Source: CAYTGR01 sp964437445 (GTDB lineage Bacteria; Chloroflexota; Anaerolineae; B4-G1; SLSP01). From it: a stretch of 7,199 bases of DNA. Below are positions 6,018-7,199 of the stretch, piece after piece (the first letter of the stretch is position 1; each line of letters opens with the position of its first letter). The stretch lies in the NCBI GenBank assembly GCA_964437445.1, contig CAYTGR010000103.1, forward strand, positions 1-7,199, written 5' to 3'. The notes below the pieces were generated by a model that was not told where the DNA came from, made no database searches, and worked only from the letters and a program-made list of their open reading frames with translations. A program made the position numbers and the translations under genes.

Positions 6018-6878
6018 ATGCCTGATCGCGTTTTATTGGGTGTTTTCGCCCATCCCGACGATGAATCCTTCGGCCCCGGCGCGACGCTGGCGAAGTACGC
6101 GCGCGAAGGGGCAACTGTCCATGTCTGCATCGCGACCGACGGCGCGGCCGGCTCTTACGACGCGGCCGCCGTAGCGGGCGGGCAGCTCTCTCTGGCCGAA
6201 CAACGGCTGGAGGAGTTGCGCTGCGCCTGCCAGACGCTCGGTGTGACGTTACACCTGTTGGGGTACCGCGACAGCGGCATGGAGGGCGCCCCCGATAACC
6301 AGGACCCGGCCAGCCTCTATCAGGCTCCGCTGGAGGAGGTGGCCCGCGCCATCGCCTGCCTCATCCGTGAGCTGCGCCCGCAGGTCGTGCTCACGCACGA
6401 TCCGACCGGCGGCTACTTCCACCCCGACCACATCAAGATCAACCGGGCGACGCAACTGGCCTTCACGCTGGCCGGCGATCCGGCCTACCTGGACGGCGGC
6501 GGCGCGCCCTGGCAGCCGGCCCGGCTCTACTACACGGTGATTCCACGCTCGGCGCTCAAGTGGGTGCTGGCGGTGATGCGGCTGCGCGGCCAGGATCCGC
6601 GCCGGGCCGGGCGCAACGGCGACATTGACCTGACCCGCGTCGGTGTGCCCAACGACCAGCTCCACGTGCGGTTAAACGTGGGGCCTTACGTCGCGGTCAA
6701 AGAGCAGGCGAGCGCCTGCCATCGCAGCCAGGGCGGCGGCGGGCTGCAACGCCGGCTACCGGCCTTCCTGCGCCGCTACACCCAGCGTTACGACATGTTC
6801 ATGCAGGCCTATCCGCCGGCCGCACGCCCCCACCGCGATCTGTTTGCCGGGTTGCAGGAAGTATGGAGTACGGAATAG
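6018..6878 (+). CDS. PIG-L/LmbE-family zinc-dependent N-deacetylase
   Basis: A 286-residue cytosolic protein of the PIG-L/LmbE family, which removes N-acetyl groups from GlcNAc-type conjugates, as in GlcNAc-inositol, mycothiol and bacillithiol pathways. The N-terminal motif AHPDDE (residues 11-16) supplies H12 and D15 as zinc ligands and D14 as the likely general base, by analogy with MshB. GYRDSGM (82-88) and GGYFHPDH (131-138) follow; H138 is the expected third zinc ligand and H135 the transition-state histidine. K228 with H235-R-S-Q238 matches the K...HxSQ block of MshB/Mca-like members, and the length suits that subgroup better than the shorter BshB type. The catalytic set is complete, so it should be active. 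The substrate is unknown: no partner gene for mycothiol or bacillithiol synthesis is in the window. The last five codons and the stop lie within a heptamer repeat (6858-6892), so the C-terminus VWSTE may have been set by repeat insertion. It lies 41 bases after the transporter and may belong to the same transcript. Confidence 0.92.
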   Translation: MPDRVLLGVFAHPDDESFGPGATLAKYAREGATVHVCIATDGAAGSYDAAAVAGGQLSLAEQRLEELRCACQTLGVTLHLLGYRDSGMEGAPDNQDPASLYQAPLEEVARAIACLIRELRPQVVLTHDPTGGYFHPDHIKINRATQLAFTLAGDPAYLDGGGAPWQPARLYYTVIPRSALKWVLAVMRLRGQDPRRAGRNGDIDLTRVGVPNDQLHVRLNVGPYVAVKEQASACHRSQGGGGLQRRLPAFLRRYTQRYDMFMQAYPPAARPHRDLFAGLQEVWSTE

Positions 6879-6892
6879 GGAGTAAGGAGTGA
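6858..6892. repeat. Second heptamer tract, overlapping the deacetylase stop
   Basis: Five in-phase heptamers, GAAGTAT, GGAGTAC, GGAATAG, GGAGTAA and GGAGTGA, run from 6858 to 6892 with consensus GGAGTAN. The deacetylase stop TAG (6876-6878) is the end of the third unit. The sequence family differs from the GAGCAGK tract at 667-778, but the unit length is the same. Confidence 0.75.
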
Positions 6893-6946
6893 AGTTAAGG
6901 AAACAGGGCTTATGCACTTTCCGTGAACGCTTAACCTCCGTAGCCC

Positions 6947-7004
6947 CGTAGTGACGCCTTCAGGCGTTCCCGTGGCGCTAAGAGCGGCTGAAGCCGCCAC
7001 TACG
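6947..7004. repeat. Cloverleaf-like palindromic element, copy A
   Basis: The outer stem CGTAGTG (6947-6953) pairs with CACTACG (6998-7004). Inside are two 6-bp hairpins with 2-base loops: ACGCCT/AGGCGT (6954-6959 with 6962-6967) and GCGGCT/AGCCGC (6984-6989 with 6992-6997), separated by a 16-base linker. The hairpin apices CTTCAG and CTGAAG are reverse complements of each other, so the whole element is roughly palindromic. No ORF is inside. The gene-free stretch 6893-6946 before it shows only a weak GTTAAG/CTTAAC inverted repeat (6894-6899 with 6930-6935). The element type is presumably a non-coding dispersed repeat; a folded RNA is possible. Confidence 0.8.
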
Positions 7005-7051
7005 AACCCCATCCTGCGTAAGTCCTCCTCATGAAAATAATGCTCTGAGTT

Positions 7052-7112
7052 CGTAGTCAGGCGCTTTAGCGCCGTCTGAGCCGTCTGAGCCGCGCTGAAG
7101 CGCGTCACTACG
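7052..7112. repeat. Cloverleaf-like palindromic element, copy B
   Basis: It has the same layout as copy A, 47 bases downstream: outer stem CGTAGT/ACTACG (7052-7057 with 7107-7112, extendable by the T7051-A7113 pair) and two 6-bp, 2-base-loop hairpins, GGCGCT/AGCGCC (7060-7065 with 7068-7073) and CGCGCT/AGCGCG (7091-7096 with 7099-7104). The linker contains a perfect 9-base tandem duplication, CGTCTGAGC at 7073-7081 and 7082-7090. A further inverted repeat, ATGAAAATA (7031-7039) and TATTTTCAT (7117-7125), brackets the whole copy. The hairpin arms differ from copy A but remain fully paired. Confidence 0.8.
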
Positions 7113-7125
7113 AGCCTATTTTCAT

Positions 7126-7154
7126 CCCATGGCTGGTGAACGCCAGTTCATGGG
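7126..7154. other. Bulged hairpin after copy B
   Basis: CCCATG (7126-7131) pairs with CATGGG (7149-7154), and inside it CTGG (7133-7136) pairs with CCAG (7143-7146) around loop TGAACG, with a small bulge. There is no U-tract downstream (GGATTCCC follows), so a terminator role is doubtful. It directly adjoins the inverted repeat around copy B and may be part of the same composite structure. Confidence 0.45.
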
Positions 7155-7181
7155 GGATTCCCTTGAGAATAGAAACCAGTC

Positions 7182-7199
7182 AGGTAGTGAGCAGAGAGC
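7182..7199. repeat. Start of a GAGCAGA-type heptamer tract, cut by the window end
   Basis: AGGTAGT, GAGCAGA and GAGC fill 7182-7199 in 7-base phase. The unit GAGCAGA is identical to the one at 723-729 in the first tract. The tract runs off the window, so its length is unknown. Confidence 0.55.

Noticed and set aside
6947..7004. tRNA gene because of the cloverleaf shape
   Set aside because: At 58 bases it is too short, lacks the T-arm GTTC motif, an anticodon arm with 7-base loop and a CCA-type acceptor end, and its loops are only two bases.
6809..7108. 99-codon open frame on the - strand at the window end
   Set aside because: It runs through the two palindromic elements and into the deacetylase gene; its codons are dictated by repeats and no family motif is seen.

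Overview
The window is a G+C-rich bacterial contig, apparently from a metagenome assembly because it carries a run of exactly 100 N. Five protein-coding genes lie on the + strand. The best lineage guess is Chloroflexota (Anaerolineae/Caldilineae-like). The reasons are a secreted DUF3160 lipoprotein with a long Pro/Thr linker, short-tandem heptamer tracts between genes, and dispersed CGTAGT...ACTACG palindromic elements. This lineage call is inference from family and repeat style; no marker gene is present.

Layout. Positions 11-664 encode a small exported protein with three FG-GAP/VCBS-like calcium-loop repeats. Positions 667-778 are 16 uninterrupted heptamers (GAGCAGT family). Positions 854-3136 encode a 760-aa DUF3160 lipoprotein, closed by a perfect 16-bp hairpin at 3166-3206. 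Positions 3207-3510 contain no gene: they hold small palindromes, the N gap (which seems to fall inside a dispersed repeat) and an octamer pair. Positions 3511-5097 encode a CPBP-family intramembrane protease fused to a large C-terminal, probably extracytoplasmic, domain. Three bases later, 5101-5976 encodes an EamA/DMT transporter. A 41-base spacer with two mutually exclusive hairpins leads to a PIG-L/LmbE-type zinc deacetylase at 6018-6878. The last 320 bases hold no gene but four repeat structures: a second kind of heptamer tract overlapping the deacetylase stop codon, two cloverleaf-like 58-61-bp elements, a hairpin, and the start of another GAGCAGA-type heptamer tract.

How the genes work together. 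The protease and transporter are almost certainly co-transcribed, and the deacetylase may be read through from them. Four of the five products act in or outside the membrane (secreted protein, lipoprotein, membrane protease, transporter), but nothing in the sequence ties them to one pathway. The genes look like ordinary accessory or housekeeping families. The most unusual content is the repeats and secondary structure between the genes, especially the cloverleaf elements whose arms differ in sequence but keep their pairing, and the possible RNA switch that can hide the deacetylase ribosome-binding site.
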